Shown piece by piece: positions 1 through 13,300 of a stretch of 64,000 bases of DNA. Below the pieces are notes generated by a model. The model made no database searches, was not told the origin of the DNA, and saw only the letters and a program-made list of their open reading frames with translations. Both the position numbers and the translations under genes were made by a program. This DNA is from Warburgia ugandensis (lineage: Eukaryota > Streptophyta > Magnoliopsida > Canellales > Canellaceae). The first letter of the stretch is position 1. Each line of letters opens with the position of its first letter. Where the stretch lies: NCBI GenBank assembly GCA_035236585.1, contig CP141127.1, forward strand, positions 72,645,495 to 72,709,494, read 5' to 3'.

Positions 1-2072
1 TCTTACACAACTCCATTTCAATATAAAAATTGTCTAAAGTGACCTGATTTTTAGGAAATCGCTCATCCACATAGTGGCAAGCTAAGCCATCCATAGAGTA
101 AGTCAAAAGGGAAGACTAGGTATGAGGCAAGTAAACTAACATAGAATATGATCTCTTTTTTCTCCCTCTATATTGACCATTAAGGAATTTGCAAGTCTCT
201 CTCATCAAACACACTACTGTTTGCAACCATCCATCCTGACTACTAAGCTACATTCTTTGATAAGAAGATAGCAAAGCAAGGTCAGTAGTTTGAGTAGCCT
301 GATGACTAGTTGAATCTCAATCAACATTCAATCCAAAATTCAAATTGAGACAAACTAAACAAAATGTATTTTATGATACTTTTCCAATTATAGAAACTGC
401 AATGCCAGAATTATGATGCCAAATTTATATCACTTCCTTTTCAAGGAGTTTAGTGGAACACTAACTGCAAAAACATTTTAAAAGGAAATCAGATAGCATA
501 GTGAGAGTGCTTTAAGGACTACTTTTCTAATGTATTTACATATTCTTTTGCTCAACTATGCATTTAGGACTACTTTCTGTATTTACTGTTGGCACCTTCA
601 AATCATAACCTTAGAAGACAAACAAGATTAAATGCTAAATTATCCCAATTTTACTCACTTCTACTTAGAATTGCTTCTCAACTTGTCTGTCTCTAATTTA
701 GTATTGCTTCAGAAAATAACCCATGAAGACAAACAGGATTAATGCTATGGTTTATGGGGAAAGCACAACTTTTGAAGGTTTGAAGTTGTTCAAATTCTGA
801 TTGGATGTTCTAACAATGAAAGGTTTAGCTTCTTTTAGGCATGAAAGAAAGTTCAACTTCTTTTAAGCATGCCTCACCTTTGCAGAGAGAGAGTAGGAGT
901 AGAGATTCCTTAAGTATTAAGCAAGGTGGACTATCACCTAGGCATTTTACGGATAGGCAATATTTGAATATCTTGCAGTCTATTGGGTAGTTAGTTGAAA
1001 TATTGAAGGGCAGATAATTTACTGATGAGTTGTCAATTTTGTTGTTTAGATTCTAATTGGATATATTAGGTGCTTGGTTGATTGCAGGTTGACTGCTTCC
1101 ATGCACTACGCAAGAGTGATCCACCATTTGTTTCTTCCACAATTTTTATCAATCATGGACTTGCCTCATTTGTATGTCTTTGACGGAGCATTTTCTTTTT
1201 AAAGTTTTTTAATTCCATTTATTGATGGTGGTTAAAGTGGGAATATCAATTTTCTAATATGGGGCAAATTAACCAAATGAAGTTATAGTGTCTAATTATG
1301 TAGGGCAACCCAACAAATCAAATTTAAATAAACTGCAAATTAGTCCTGGTAGCTGTGGTGATGGTTAAGGTTCGCTCGTAGTACTTAATGGTAGCTAAGG
1401 TTCTATAATAGTTGTAGTGATATCTTTGAAACAATTTGCACAAATTTATCAGATTTTTCTATATCCTTTTGTTGAATGATAAATTTGATATGTGACACAT
1501 CTTTCTGGACTGCTTTATAGCTCTGCTGTTTGGCATATTTTAACATCTTTAAACACATTAACTCACCACCTTTTGTTGAGCAGAGCATCTTCTTTCACAG
1601 TCATTTGTTAGCTGCTGCAACTAGAAGCTGTAGTCTTTGGGTTTTTCTGTATTTACATGTTAATTCCATGTATATCGAGATTATAATAATGCATGTTATA
1701 CACCTTGTTTAGGAGTTTTATGCATTCATGTGTTAGTCCCATATCTAATAAGATCATAATGGTGTAAGTTATGCCGTTATTGTTCCTTTTTTCTTCTTGT
1801 TTTTGTTTTGATTGGCACATATGATATGTTATAGTTGCACATTTGGTATCTATGCCGGTTTGTTCCTTACCAGTCCAGGCATTCCAAATGATGAACATCA
1901 AAGGGAGTATAGTCAATGAGTATTGCAATGCATCTTTCATAACTGATGAACTGAAGATTTTGCATAGAACAGTTCATTAGCACTTGGAACTATTGGTTAC
2001 AACTACTTCATTGGAGCAAAAATTCAAACAGTGGAGGGGGGTTGTGCATCTACAAACATAGAGATGCATATA

Positions 2073-2076
<4 letters not shown>
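1..2076. other. intergenic DNA, no gene recognised
   Basis: AT-rich sequence with only short, unsupported open frames on both strands. I saw no splice-linked exons, RNA gene, recognisable protein motif or transposon ends here. Confidence 0.6.

Positions 2077-2133
<57 letters not shown>
2077..2133. repeat. (GA)n microsatellite
   Basis: An uninterrupted GA run of about 28 units. It creates artificial Arg-Glu and Ser-Leu open frames on the two strands, which are not genes. Confidence 0.98.
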
Positions 2134-2136
<3 letters not shown>

Positions 2137-2572
2137 CGACAGAGCTGCGTGTGGCTAGATGGAGAGATGGAGGGGAGGGAGTTGTGGATGAGCAGAGGTG
2201 TAACTTGGCACAGGGGCACGGAGTGCATTATCGGATGACATTGCCTGGTGAAGGATTGTTTCCCGTTGCCGTCGGTCTTCTTCCACAAAAACAAGAGACT
2301 GTGATGTATAATGTTTAAGCAAAGATAACAGATGATGAGAGTATTGACATTTTAAAATGATAAACAATGAAAAATAGACGGAATGGCAAATTTGCAAAGT
2401 TCTGCAAAATATAATGGCAAATTTGCAAAAACTTCAAAACTTTGAATTTTTTTTGCAAGAATGACAAAAAGTAATGGCATTTTAGCAAAAGAACTCTTAA
2501 TATTATTCATCGTCATCCAAGACATAGTTTGCCAATACCATACTATATGGCAAATATAATTTAATCACGTTA

Positions 2573-2751
2573 AGAAGGGGAGCCTTGGCTCAACGGTAAA
2601 TGTTGTTGTCATGTAATCTTAAGGTTATGGGTTCAAGGCGTGGAAACAACCTCTTACAAAAAATACAAGGAAAGACTGCCTACTATAGACCCTTGTAATC
2701 TACCTCTTCTTCGACCCTGCATAAGTGGGAGGCTGCCCCCTTTTTAATTTG
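2573..2751 (+). mobile_element. Au-type SINE, near full length
   Basis: The body starts near 2580 with GAGCCTTGGCTCAACGG, the tRNA-derived head with the A box. It continues through a B box (GGGTTCAAGGC, about 2630) and ends in the CTGCCCCCTTTTT tail typical of the plant Au SINE family. A perfect 9-bp target duplication, ATCACGTTA, flanks it at 2564-2572 and 2752-2760. Compared with the Au family there is a small deletion just before the final GGCTGCCC block. The family assignment is from memory of Au sequences; the duplication is seen directly. SINEs encode nothing and are mobilised by LINE proteins. Confidence 0.9.
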
Positions 2752-2760
2752 ATCACGTTA

Positions 2761-5700
2761 CTTACTAGTCCTGCCTTCTATTTTGTATTCGTTGAGGAAT
2801 TGGAGGAGAGGAGTGATCTTAGTACAACTAATTAGAGACGGAGAGTGCCTTGGCTAAGGATTCTCCACAAAAAGTTGTCTGCCTGCCTCATGACAGGCCA
2901 ACATTAATCAAGCAATAGGTTCAGATGTAAACGCGTGTTGCCGAAAGGCAAGGTAAAAAATAAAAGATCACCAATGTCTTTGATAAGTCCCGCATCAAGG
3001 AGCTGGACTACAACCAAGCATTACGGTAGATGCCATGTGGGCGGTGTTGCTTGGGTCCCACCCGTAAAGTCATACAAAAGTTCTATAGTTCAATAAATCT
3101 CCCCAGGCTTTATTCGCTTCAAGGCTGTTTGGCATAGGTATATCAAGCCATGAACAAGCCCATCCACAGTTAATTATCTTATCCCGTGATACCAGCAACA
3201 GGAGCCCAAAAACATTACCAAATTATTGAGGATAAAGTCATGCCTCTAGGCTATTTTCTACGTCTTAAGGCTGCCAGTGCTGCAGAGAGGACATAACTAT
3301 CCATGGATAATATTTGCCACAAAATATTATATATAGTGTCTCGATAACTCTCTTTAGGTATAACTAATTACATCATTTAATTAGGAATTTTTTCTCTAAT
3401 TTCATGGGTTAATTCACTCAAAAAATAGCTGTTGAATTTACTGCCATTGAAATGGGCTTGAACTTTTCTCTATGGTAATTCACCACCTCTGCCGGTTAGT
3501 AGTAAGTAGCTACATTCTGAAACAACTCATCAAATATGTCCCAACATAAAAACCAAAAACTTGGTCGTCTTCTAAAAATAGATGAATTTTTTTTGGCTTT
3601 CCTGCCATGCAGATAGTGCTCTAACTATTTCACTAAGTTAATATCCTCAGAAAATTGTCGCCACCTCTTGGTGTGGTCAATTCCACCATTGATGCACTTG
3701 AAATGTTTCACTGTTTTCTAGTCGTGACAAAATTACAATGAGATAACAGAGGCCATATATACAGGTCAGATGGTGTGATCCATTCATCTGATCTCTCTAA
3801 CTTGGACAACTTTTACTCCAAAAACTATGGTAATTGATGACTCTAGGATCTGAAACAATGTAAATCTGATCAAAGCAAACGGATGGTTGGAAACTTTGCA
3901 GGGCGAAGGGAGACACATTCAACGACCAAAAACACGGTGGCCCAGATAATAGAGGGATCCAATCACGGTGATATCTGGTCTATGACAAATGTATCCAAGA
4001 TCAAACAGGTCAGATGAAGGTGTCGGATCACCCAAAGGTGGGTCAGGCTTACCCTGTTGTGGCTTCCTAGCAGAAGTCAGGTGGGTGTCAATACCAGTTC
4101 TCTGCGTTTATTTAGTCATATATTTTCCTCGACATGACTCATGATCGCTTTTGTGAAAAGCATAATGTCGGCGCCAATGGGCTTTCTTATCCGTTCTTTT
4201 ATCGGCTGGTTGGCATTCGTCCTTGGCTCTCTCTCTCTCTACCTGGGAAGCGTCTTGGCATTTGAATCACGTGAAAGTGGGTCTTCTGCGATTCCATTTT
4301 TATCACTAGTTTATGAAGAAGACCCTTCTAAGTCTATATATGGGGAGATTAGTATACTCTATGCCATGTATCCTTGCAGTTGGGCCCACATAGCAATTAT
4401 TGTCATGACATCATACTTGGGCCCCATCCACGAATTCAACAACTTAAAGTAATCACAAATAATGAAACAATTCTACTCAACTGTATGGACGAAAGCAATT
4501 TAAAATCTTTAGATTTTTATAATTCTTCCCTAATTCGCTCACAACCAAGCCGTTTCTTGACTGTTAGGATGAGAATTGATCTGATGGCCCCACTAAATGG
4601 GCGGTCGAGATCATGTTGATTTTATAATAATTGGCCATGCTAATGTTCTCATTTTTGTTATTCAAGCACTTTACTTCTTTACTTTGATAACGACGTTTCA
4701 CTCTTTCTTTCTTCTTTTTTTCTATATAAATTTGTAAGCACAAGGTCCAATTAGAAGACTGTTTAATAAAGAGAAAGTGATATTATCAAAACAAGAAAAT
4801 TGGATATTCCTAAAAATAAAGCGGAGAATAATATTATTGGCCTTAATTTTTAAATAAAAAAAGGAAGTCATAAACACATTTCATTTTGAATAATGCCACC
4901 CCTTTCTGCAGTTTGCGCTTCCTAATCAACGTGCAATTATAAACCCTGGAAAGCTACCAACATCAATGACGGAAGCGAGTGTCGTTATCAAAGCAGAGAG
5001 AGTTTTAAGAAGGCCGTTTTGTTAGGACAGATGTGGCATTTACAGCCTCTGCTTTCAAAGCTCTTTTTACCGGGGTTGCAAAATTACTTGCAAGGTGCTA
5101 CCACCTGGGGAATTGTGGCAACCAATAAAAGAGCCAGTTGCAAACTGCATGCATATAAGAAGGCCAAACACTCGATATTGTATCTGTCAAAAATAAAAGG
5201 GTGCATTTATCATTTTACACCCCGAAATGCCCCACTTCTGTGGGTCGGTTAGCCGACTTGAACTCGCAACTACGGAGATTTTAAGGGCAATTTGTCATTC
5301 TGCACAGATGTCCGATGGTGTCAAATTATGGATTGCACTTGGCTTTCAGCATGACTTGATGTTAGTATAACCAAACACGTAGTATGCTGTAAAGTCCGCA
5401 AGATTAAGGTCACGACGATCGAGCAGCAATACCTTGCAAATCAGTCGCGGAGGGACTGTCACATGGGCAATTTTCTCACGCCTTCTGTTCGGCACCAAGT
5501 GGCTCACTTACAATAAAGAAGTTCTCAAACACTTTGTGAAACTAAACCCAAGTTTTACACAGTTTACGCGAACAGTCTAACCTTTTTATTCACTTCAAAA
5601 ATACAAGAATTCAAACCTTAAATTACACATAATATGTGGCTTCTCACATACTGTCCCCTTTGTAAACCTAGCCATGACTTTAAATAGACTACAACAACGA

Positions 5701-6879
5701 CTGCTTAGTGGTTACAGTAATTCTTTACATCCAAGTCACCACGGAATTCTGAAATGCAATAGGACGTGATGAGATTCATTTGGGAACGTCAAAGATAATG
5801 ATGCCTGCCTGCTCACAATTTTCCTCAATTGGATTCACTCTTACTACCTTTCTTCTCTTTGTATAATTTGAGCATTTGATGTACAACAAGTGGTAGAGTG
5901 GGTGGGGACACCCACTCAGCATGCAATTTCAGAAATGCAACAATGCATGCCCTAATGAATGGGAGATATCAATCAAGTGGTAGAGTGGCTTTGCTTGCTT
6001 GCTCACTCAAAATGCAATTTCAAATAGGTGCAGACCATGTCGAGATTCAGCAGCAAGACATTACGTTATGCATCCTCTTGTATAGCCACGGTCTTCTTTA
6101 TTCAAATATACTCACTATGTCTTGCTCATCTATCAAAACTCGAACGTGCATACAAATTATGTTTGACCAATAAGAATGTTGCAGAGTGGCTTTATTTTAA
6201 CATTTCGACATTTGATGGGAGACACGGGAAACATTGCCTCATGTCCATTGATCACATATATTTTTCCTTTAATGACTCAATTCATGATATCTTGTTCATT
6301 GAAATTAAATATTGAGTGCATGACATTGAGAACATTGGTTTCTTCTTTGTCGTAGTTTTTCTTATACGGATCCACCTACAATATCTTGCTTAGTTGTAAA
6401 TTGTGAAAACATGACACACATACATAGCTTTAGACTTGAACATAAACAAGTGGCTAAGTACCTCTGGATGCGCACGCAAATTGCAGATCCAGATGCAGCA
6501 TGTTGTCTTGGGATTCAACTGAGGACATGAAAGATATGGTCTCTTAAATGTACACATACCTGGGCACTGTAACAAATACCAAGTAGAACACTCAAAGAGA
6601 AAATAAAGGGCTGTGTTTGCCACATGAATTGTGGAGTTAACACAGGGAATTCTGGAAAACATGTATAGGCTAGGTTACGCGTGGGAAACAGTATTATTGG
6701 GGGTTATATACATCCGCCAACCAGGCAACAACATAGAAATCATGCAAACCCTCCTGTTTTACTCTACCTATCTTTTATAGATTAACGACGTCGAGACGGG
6801 GAAAAAGAAGATGGCATGCAGCCGCTTCGGCCCTTTCTTAACCTTCTTATTTGATTACTAAGTTTTACCCTTCTATCCT
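2761..6879. other. intergenic DNA upstream of the VIN3-like gene
   Basis: No gene is supported. Open frames here are short and share no recognisable motif. The 103-residue hydrophobic frame at 4141-4452 was considered and not accepted. The distal promoter of the VIN3-like gene probably lies in the last kilobase. Confidence 0.5.
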
Positions 6880-7275
6880 TCATTGTTTTACACCTGGCCT
6901 TCTCTCTCTACATCTCTCCCCGTCCTGTCTCTCTCTCACCTTCTCTCTCCCTTTTTAAGGAGTGTTGAAAGGGCCCAAATCTCGTTTTGCGACTTGGGTC
7001 CTGAAAGGCCACAGGGAGGACTCAATCAGTCATGGATTCCTTGCTTGCAGCAGAAATTCCAGCCTTTTTATCTGGTATTTGTATTTTCTTTGCTCTTCTA
7101 TCTTCCTTTTCTTTTCATCAATCTCTATCTCTCTATATGGTACGAATTTATATATATATATATCATGCATTTCTCATTTTGGGTTTTCTTTTTATTCCTT
7201 GTCTTTAACGTTGTAGCGGAAGAAAAGGTCTGTTCCTGGTGGTAATGTGGTGGTCATCCGCTTTGTTTTGCAAAC
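6880..7275 (+). promoter_or_regulatory. CT-rich 5' leader of the VIN3-like gene, with upstream ATG
   Basis: A pyrimidine-rich stretch (about 6895-6955), typical of plant transcription starts and leaders, precedes the main start at 7276. An upstream ATG at 7032 opens a short frame. A plausible leader intron runs from a GT after TTTTTATCTG (about 7075) to an AG before CGGAAG (about 7217). With that intron removed, the upstream frame would close at a TAA near 7243-7245, just before the main ATG. The exact transcription start is not determined. Confidence 0.4.
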
Positions 7276-10200
7276 ATGGATTCTTCTTTTGCGGGTGAGT
7301 TCCACTTTTCTATCTTCTTTTTGCTTTTTTGTTGTTATTTTTAATCTTCTTATCTGGCTTTTTGTTGATTTGTATATTATGGGTTTCGAGATTAAGGTTC
7401 TTTATTTATTGGGTTTGGTGTTTCTGATGCATTTTGGAGGGTTTCCTATCTTTTGGGTATATGGAGATTATGGCGCTTCTAGTTCCTGCTTATTTGTGAT
7501 AAAAACTAATCATTTAGCCCTTTTCGTTGCCTTATGTTGGGTTTTAATGCTTTTGATATGCCTAGTTACCTTTGGTTAGATGGGTGTTGGTGTTGAAGGT
7601 CGGATCATGAGGGGTTTTAATAGATTTTCCTTCTTGTTTTCTGTTCTTCTTTATTTTCTGCGTTTGGAGCTGTTAAGTGTTGCCTGTGAAATCTTCACTT
7701 GTTGAAGCTGCTGGTTGCAGTTGATTTTTAAGTAAACGTCCTTACGTAATGCAGTTTCTGTATGCTCACGAGTTTCTTTTGTAATTACTAGTAAAACAAG
7801 CATGAATTATTGCTTTGCTGGGTTGGGTTCACAATGAAATCAACTCTTTGATTTTTTATTTTTTTTTCATTCCTTGTCGAATTATATTTTTTGCAATAGA
7901 AAGATATTAAGCCTTGGTTTTTTTATGTGAACTAGTTAAATAGTCGGCATTGTTATTATTAAATTTTATTTGTCTCTTTGATGCTTCATACATATTTGGT
8001 GCTCCTTGCCTAGGCTTCTAAAACGGGAAAAACTGTTTCTTTGAGGGTACTGTTAGCTGTTGTAGTGACATGCTAAAAGCTTTTCCAAGCATGCTCTGTA
8101 GTTATTTATTTTCTTTTCTTTTGAATGATGAGCGTTTTGAAACCTACATCTCTTGGTTGTGAGACAGGATACTTAACCAACTCGGCTAAATGCTACAAGC
8201 CACGAATTATTGTTATTAACTCATCTAATTTACAATTTAGGCATTTCCTATTCAGTCAGTATTTCATTTGGAAAAGTCCATCATTGTACTTGGATCCTTT
8301 ATACAGGAATTTGTACATGAATCAGGTCACACTAGGTAATTAAATGACATTAGGTTCTAGGGCATTTAAATTGTTTTATAAAGTCTATTTGATCCAATCA
8401 AATGGCATGGGACGGAATTGGTTGGCAGGTAGTATATCATCGCTTCTTTCCCATGCTTTATTGTTCCATATAACTCTATATGTACTCTGTTGACAAAGAG
8501 AAAGTCTGTGAATTATACTGAACTGATTAGAAGTTGGTATCGGATGCTAGTAGGTTCATTTGGTTGTTGATTTCTTCAATTTCCTTTTTTGTTTTAGAAT
8601 TTTTAATTGGAAAATTCGAAATCTTTACAATATAGGGATCAGCTAAATTTATCCTTTCTTACAAAATTAAGACCGACACTATTTCAAAGCTAGGACTTGA
8701 GTCCTTTATCTTGTTATCTGTTCCTTATTTGTCAATTAAAAGCTGATTCTGTTACTTCAGGATTTGTGCTTGATCCATCCAAATGCAGTAAGTTGAGCAT
8801 GGAAGAAAAGAGAGAACTTGTGTATGAAGTATCAAAATGGTCACAAGGTGCCCCTGAAATGCTACAATCATGGAGTCGCCGGGAGCTTCTGCAGATCCTG
8901 TGTGCAGAGATGGGAAAGGAGAGGAAATATACTGGCTTAACAAAGATTAAGATGATAGAACATCTTCTTAGAATTGTGTCTGAGAATAAAGCTGGAAGAA
9001 AAGTTGACGGCACAGATTCTGTTTCACCTCCTCCCCCAGCTAACATCCAGAGTTCCTCCAAACGACAGAGGAAGACAGATCACCCGTCACGAGTGGCCAT
9101 TAACCAGTTGCAGAATGGCAGTTTAAGTCCTGATAATGGGATATACTGCCAAAATTTAGCCTGCAGGGCAGCTGTAAACCATGAAGACAAATTTTGCAAG
9201 AGATGCTCATGCTGCATCTGTTATAAATATGATGACAACAAGGATCCAAGTCTTTGGTTGGTTTGCAACTCAGACCCTCCTAATCAGGGTGACTCATGTG
9301 GCATATCATGTCATCTTGAATGTGCCCTTAAGCATGAGAAAGCTGGCATCATAAAAGGTGGACAACATGAAAAATTGGATGGCAGCTTTTATTGCATATC
9401 TTGCAGGAAAGTGAATGACTTGCTTGGGTACATCTTCCAACTTGCTTTCTTTTGTTTCTTCAATTGGCTGCATAAGTTTTACTTTGTCATTAATCTTTGT
9501 GGCTTTTGTCCATGTAAAGATCCTCTCATTGTGATACTAAATATTTGATGTAATTATCAGCATCTGATATGATGGTATCAGCATCTGATATGCTATTTAA
9601 CATCTTCTTTGATGATTTTTTCCCCTTTAATGATTGTTTTGCATGATTAATATTATAAGAAACAAATAACTGGAGGTGCTCGTCCATTGCTGTACAAGTC
9701 TAGTATTATTTAGAGGCTGCTAAGATAAGTATGTAAAAATGTGATTATTGTGATTGTGGTTGTTTCAAGTGTTTGACATTTCCAGAGAGATGCTGCAGAG
9801 CTTGCTGCTGAACTTCCCTTTTCCTTGTTGGTTATGGCTCTTGTGTCAATTGTTTCGATTGATGGAGCTGAAAAGTTCTCAATTATCTTCAATTATCTAC
9901 TTTAAACTGGGATGGTATGGATATATTAGTTTTTCACGATTCTTTATGTTTGCTTTCTGTTATTTCTTTTTGCCATTAATTTAAACAAACTATAGAAACA
10001 AATAATTTGAAGAGAACAATAAGCAAAAACTAAGGTCTATACTTACTCATTACTACATTATACTAGTAATACAGGGCTAATCCTCTTATTTGACTTTCAG
10101 AAAAAGAAAAATGAAAAATTTGCTTAAGTTACTCATTTCCATTAAAAATTTAGAATTTGTTGCCATTTAATTCTGTTTGTAGATACATAATTATTTGGTA

Positions 10201-10295
10201 GGAATTTTTGTTTAAATAAATAGTTTAACTTAGCTAACCTTGTTAGAAAAATAAATGTCATACGTTTAATTAATGTATTCATAATGTTTAAAAAA

Positions 10296-10337
<42 letters not shown>

Positions 10338-13300
10338 GCTTACTTTTTGGAAGCTTTAAACCATCCATCTTAATTTATCTTAGATGGGCTATGCATTAGA
10401 AATCTCATTGATTGGTGGAGGGAGGGAGGGAGGGATAGTTAATCCTATCGAATCCATATTTTGGAAGATCTAAACCATCCACAACCTTGACAGCATCTAA
10501 ACCATCCACAATCTCCATAGTATCTTAAATGGGCTATGCACCAAAATCTTATCCATTTGACAACGGGAGTGAGACTTGTATTGGGTGCCTTTTCTGGAAG
10601 ATTGAAGGAATTCACAGCATTGGCCTTATCTTAGATGGTCTACCCAGAAAAACTCATCTATTACTTCTATTAGACCCGCCTTAAGAGAGAGAGAGAGAGA
10701 GAGAGAGAGTTGTTCTACTTCTTGAGGAGCATTTACTCTCAAATACATAATGGGTTGCCTGATACCACTGCATATAGGCTGGTATTCTTGTTATAACATG
10801 CCATTATTGCTTCTATGGCACAAATATTTGGTGCTTTTAATTGTTTCTAAGTTACATAGGTCTTAGGTCAAAGAGATCTGTATGCATATTCAGAGCTGAT
10901 ATTTAATTAGGGTTTTCAGCGTTACAGACTGATGTCTATACACACGTCTATGTATATGTATGTTTGCGTGCATGTGCCTGTGCCAATTGTTCTTTGTTAC
11001 AACTCTTAAAAGATTTGATTCTAAAATTTTCTAAATCCTAAGTAGCCAATGAGGTGTTGTTACAGCTAATTCCATGAGGCAATCCCACAGCCAAAGAGAT
11101 GATTTCATGTTTTAGATAATGGAGTGGAATTGATATAGAAATTGATGCAGATCCTTGGGAAAGTTAGGATTAAGGTATTCATATGGCTAATTCAAGAACT
11201 GATCTTTGATCATATGGCTCGTAGGAGTTCTCAAGGTGGTTAATTAGCCATTAAAGGGTTTGCCATGCTTGTAGTTCTGATTATGGAGGTGAGGATGATT
11301 GTTTGGATGGCGGCTGAGTTTATATAAAAATGCATCAATTTCACTCTAAGGTGACATCCAGTGTACTGTTTATTTGGTTAATAACTCTTCATGAGTTTTC
11401 TGATTGGAAGGAGAATGCTAGCGAGACAGCAATTTCATTTCCTATGGCTATGCTGAAAGACCAATTTCTGTTTGAGGGCTGAGAATTTAGAAAGTGAATG
11501 CAAGATAAAGTAAGTGTCTGACAGTGAAATTAAAGATAATGTTTCCTTTTGGAGACTCATCACATCCATTTTGAAAACTGAGTTCGGGAACAGGAAATAC
11601 TTACAGATGTAGATTAAGATGATCTAATGGAAGGGAATTTGACCATGTTAGTCAGTAGAGTGAATATACTCATTGGTCTGGAGTTGACTACACACAGTAT
11701 AGTTTTCAGAAATGCACAGTTGCTAATATGGATATGGGCTAAAATGTTTCCAAGATGAAGTTTTGGGCCCTTTGTCTGTGGTCTTTGGGAAACATTAATT
11801 GGGGATAAAAATCAAAGAGAGCACCAGGACCCCCTGATTTTGGCAACTCACTTACCACAACTGCTGTGAACAGCACCAGGATCCCCTGATCAGGGGCCAT
11901 TAACCTGAGTACAATGCTGTACAAAATTAGAGAAGGTTCGACGAGGTTACCACAAAAAATTTTGAATGTGGAGAAAAACTAGTCATCTCACCTGCAAGTT
12001 CCCGAAGCACCATTAACTTAGTTGATGAAGGAGATAGTACTCTTAGAGAGCTTGAAGTATCTTTATTTGAAAGGTGGTCAGTGGTGGGAATGTAATGATT
12101 TGAAGCTGTCAGATGTTTTCTCTGGTCCTAATGGTAATGAGTATTCTAGTGATTCACACACTTCTTACCTTGCTCTTGGATTTTCAGGTTGAATTGTTTG
12201 TGCTCATTGTTGGTGGAAAGGGCTCTACTCGAATTTGATTGGGTGGATGAAGGCCAAACCTATCGGTCCTAGGAGAATTTTCTCATTTGTTAACGAGATA
12301 AGCAACATCTCTCCTTTAGTTCTTGTTTTGCTTCGTGTATGTTCTTGGAAGGGCCAATAATTTGGTGTCTCTCCTTGCTAAGAGAGGAGTTTGATGTTGT
12401 GATCTTTATTTTAGTCAGCCTTCTAGTAATTTCTCTTTATTCTAATTCTCAAAAGAAGAAATCTGTGTTGCCAGCGAACCTTTTAGCTCCAATCTGATTG
12501 GTAACTTCAAGATCCCTCACTAACTTCAAGGCCCCAACAGCTAAAATGGACTAATGGACTATCATATGTTCCGTATTTGAGGTAACAATACTAATTCTAA
12601 AAATATAAGGTCTCAAAAGTGATCAATTGGAATCATCATCTTACAGGATACTAGGTGCTCCAAGTTTCACTATAGGCTATCTTTAAACTCTCATAAACAG
12701 GTTCATGTCAGTCACCCAAAGCATAAAACATTGAGATGCCTCAAGCATCTCATGTCAGAACTCCTGTAGGAGGAATGGGTCGAAGAGTTGTCATTGAAGT
12801 TGTGGCAGTAGATGAAGAAGGGTCAAATAAGAGCCAAAGCTCTTTCAGAAGATCTGACATGACTTTTGTCTGTAACAGTTAGTTGTGCCATTAAGGTGTC
12901 ATGGGAGTTGTTGCTCTTAAGTTCTTTATTTTTATCTTTCTTGCAAGCATTGTTCTGGTTTTGCTGTGATTTCATGCTGCTAATGAGTAACTTATAGGTC
13001 AATCTTTTTTCCTTGGTGTTCCATATACTTGATGATGATTTCACATTTTTGAGGTTTCTATTCTCTGCCAGTTACTATTGTAAAAGTCTAGAGATTATTC
13101 ACTAAAGCCCTGAAAGCATGGTGTTTCCATTGAAAAATTAGTGATTCATATATTCTATCAGTTTTATTAGAAAAATCGATTACCTGCAGTACAGAGCCAT
13201 GTGTAAGGGCCAAATGGGGAGGATACATGCATGTTTATAGGTCTCTAAATTTTGCAAGAACTTGACAAAGTTGTTATTGTCTTCTACCCAAATTGAGCAA

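Noticed and set aside
1977-2318. Open frames on both strands across the GA run
   Set aside because: They exist only because a dinucleotide repeat has no stops; the flanks show no coding character.
4141-4452. 103-residue hydrophobic frame in intergenic DNA
   Set aside because: No recognised family, no splice partners and a length expected by chance in this much sequence.
6883-7245. 120-residue frame over the VIN3-like leader
   Set aside because: Overlaps the likely leader exon and intron and is T-rich low-complexity; its frame is unrelated to the gene.
11883-11896. 14-bp palindrome CCCCTGATCAGGGG in the VIN3-like intron, with a near copy of its left half 60 bases upstream
   Set aside because: Too short and isolated to support a transposon end or regulatory site.
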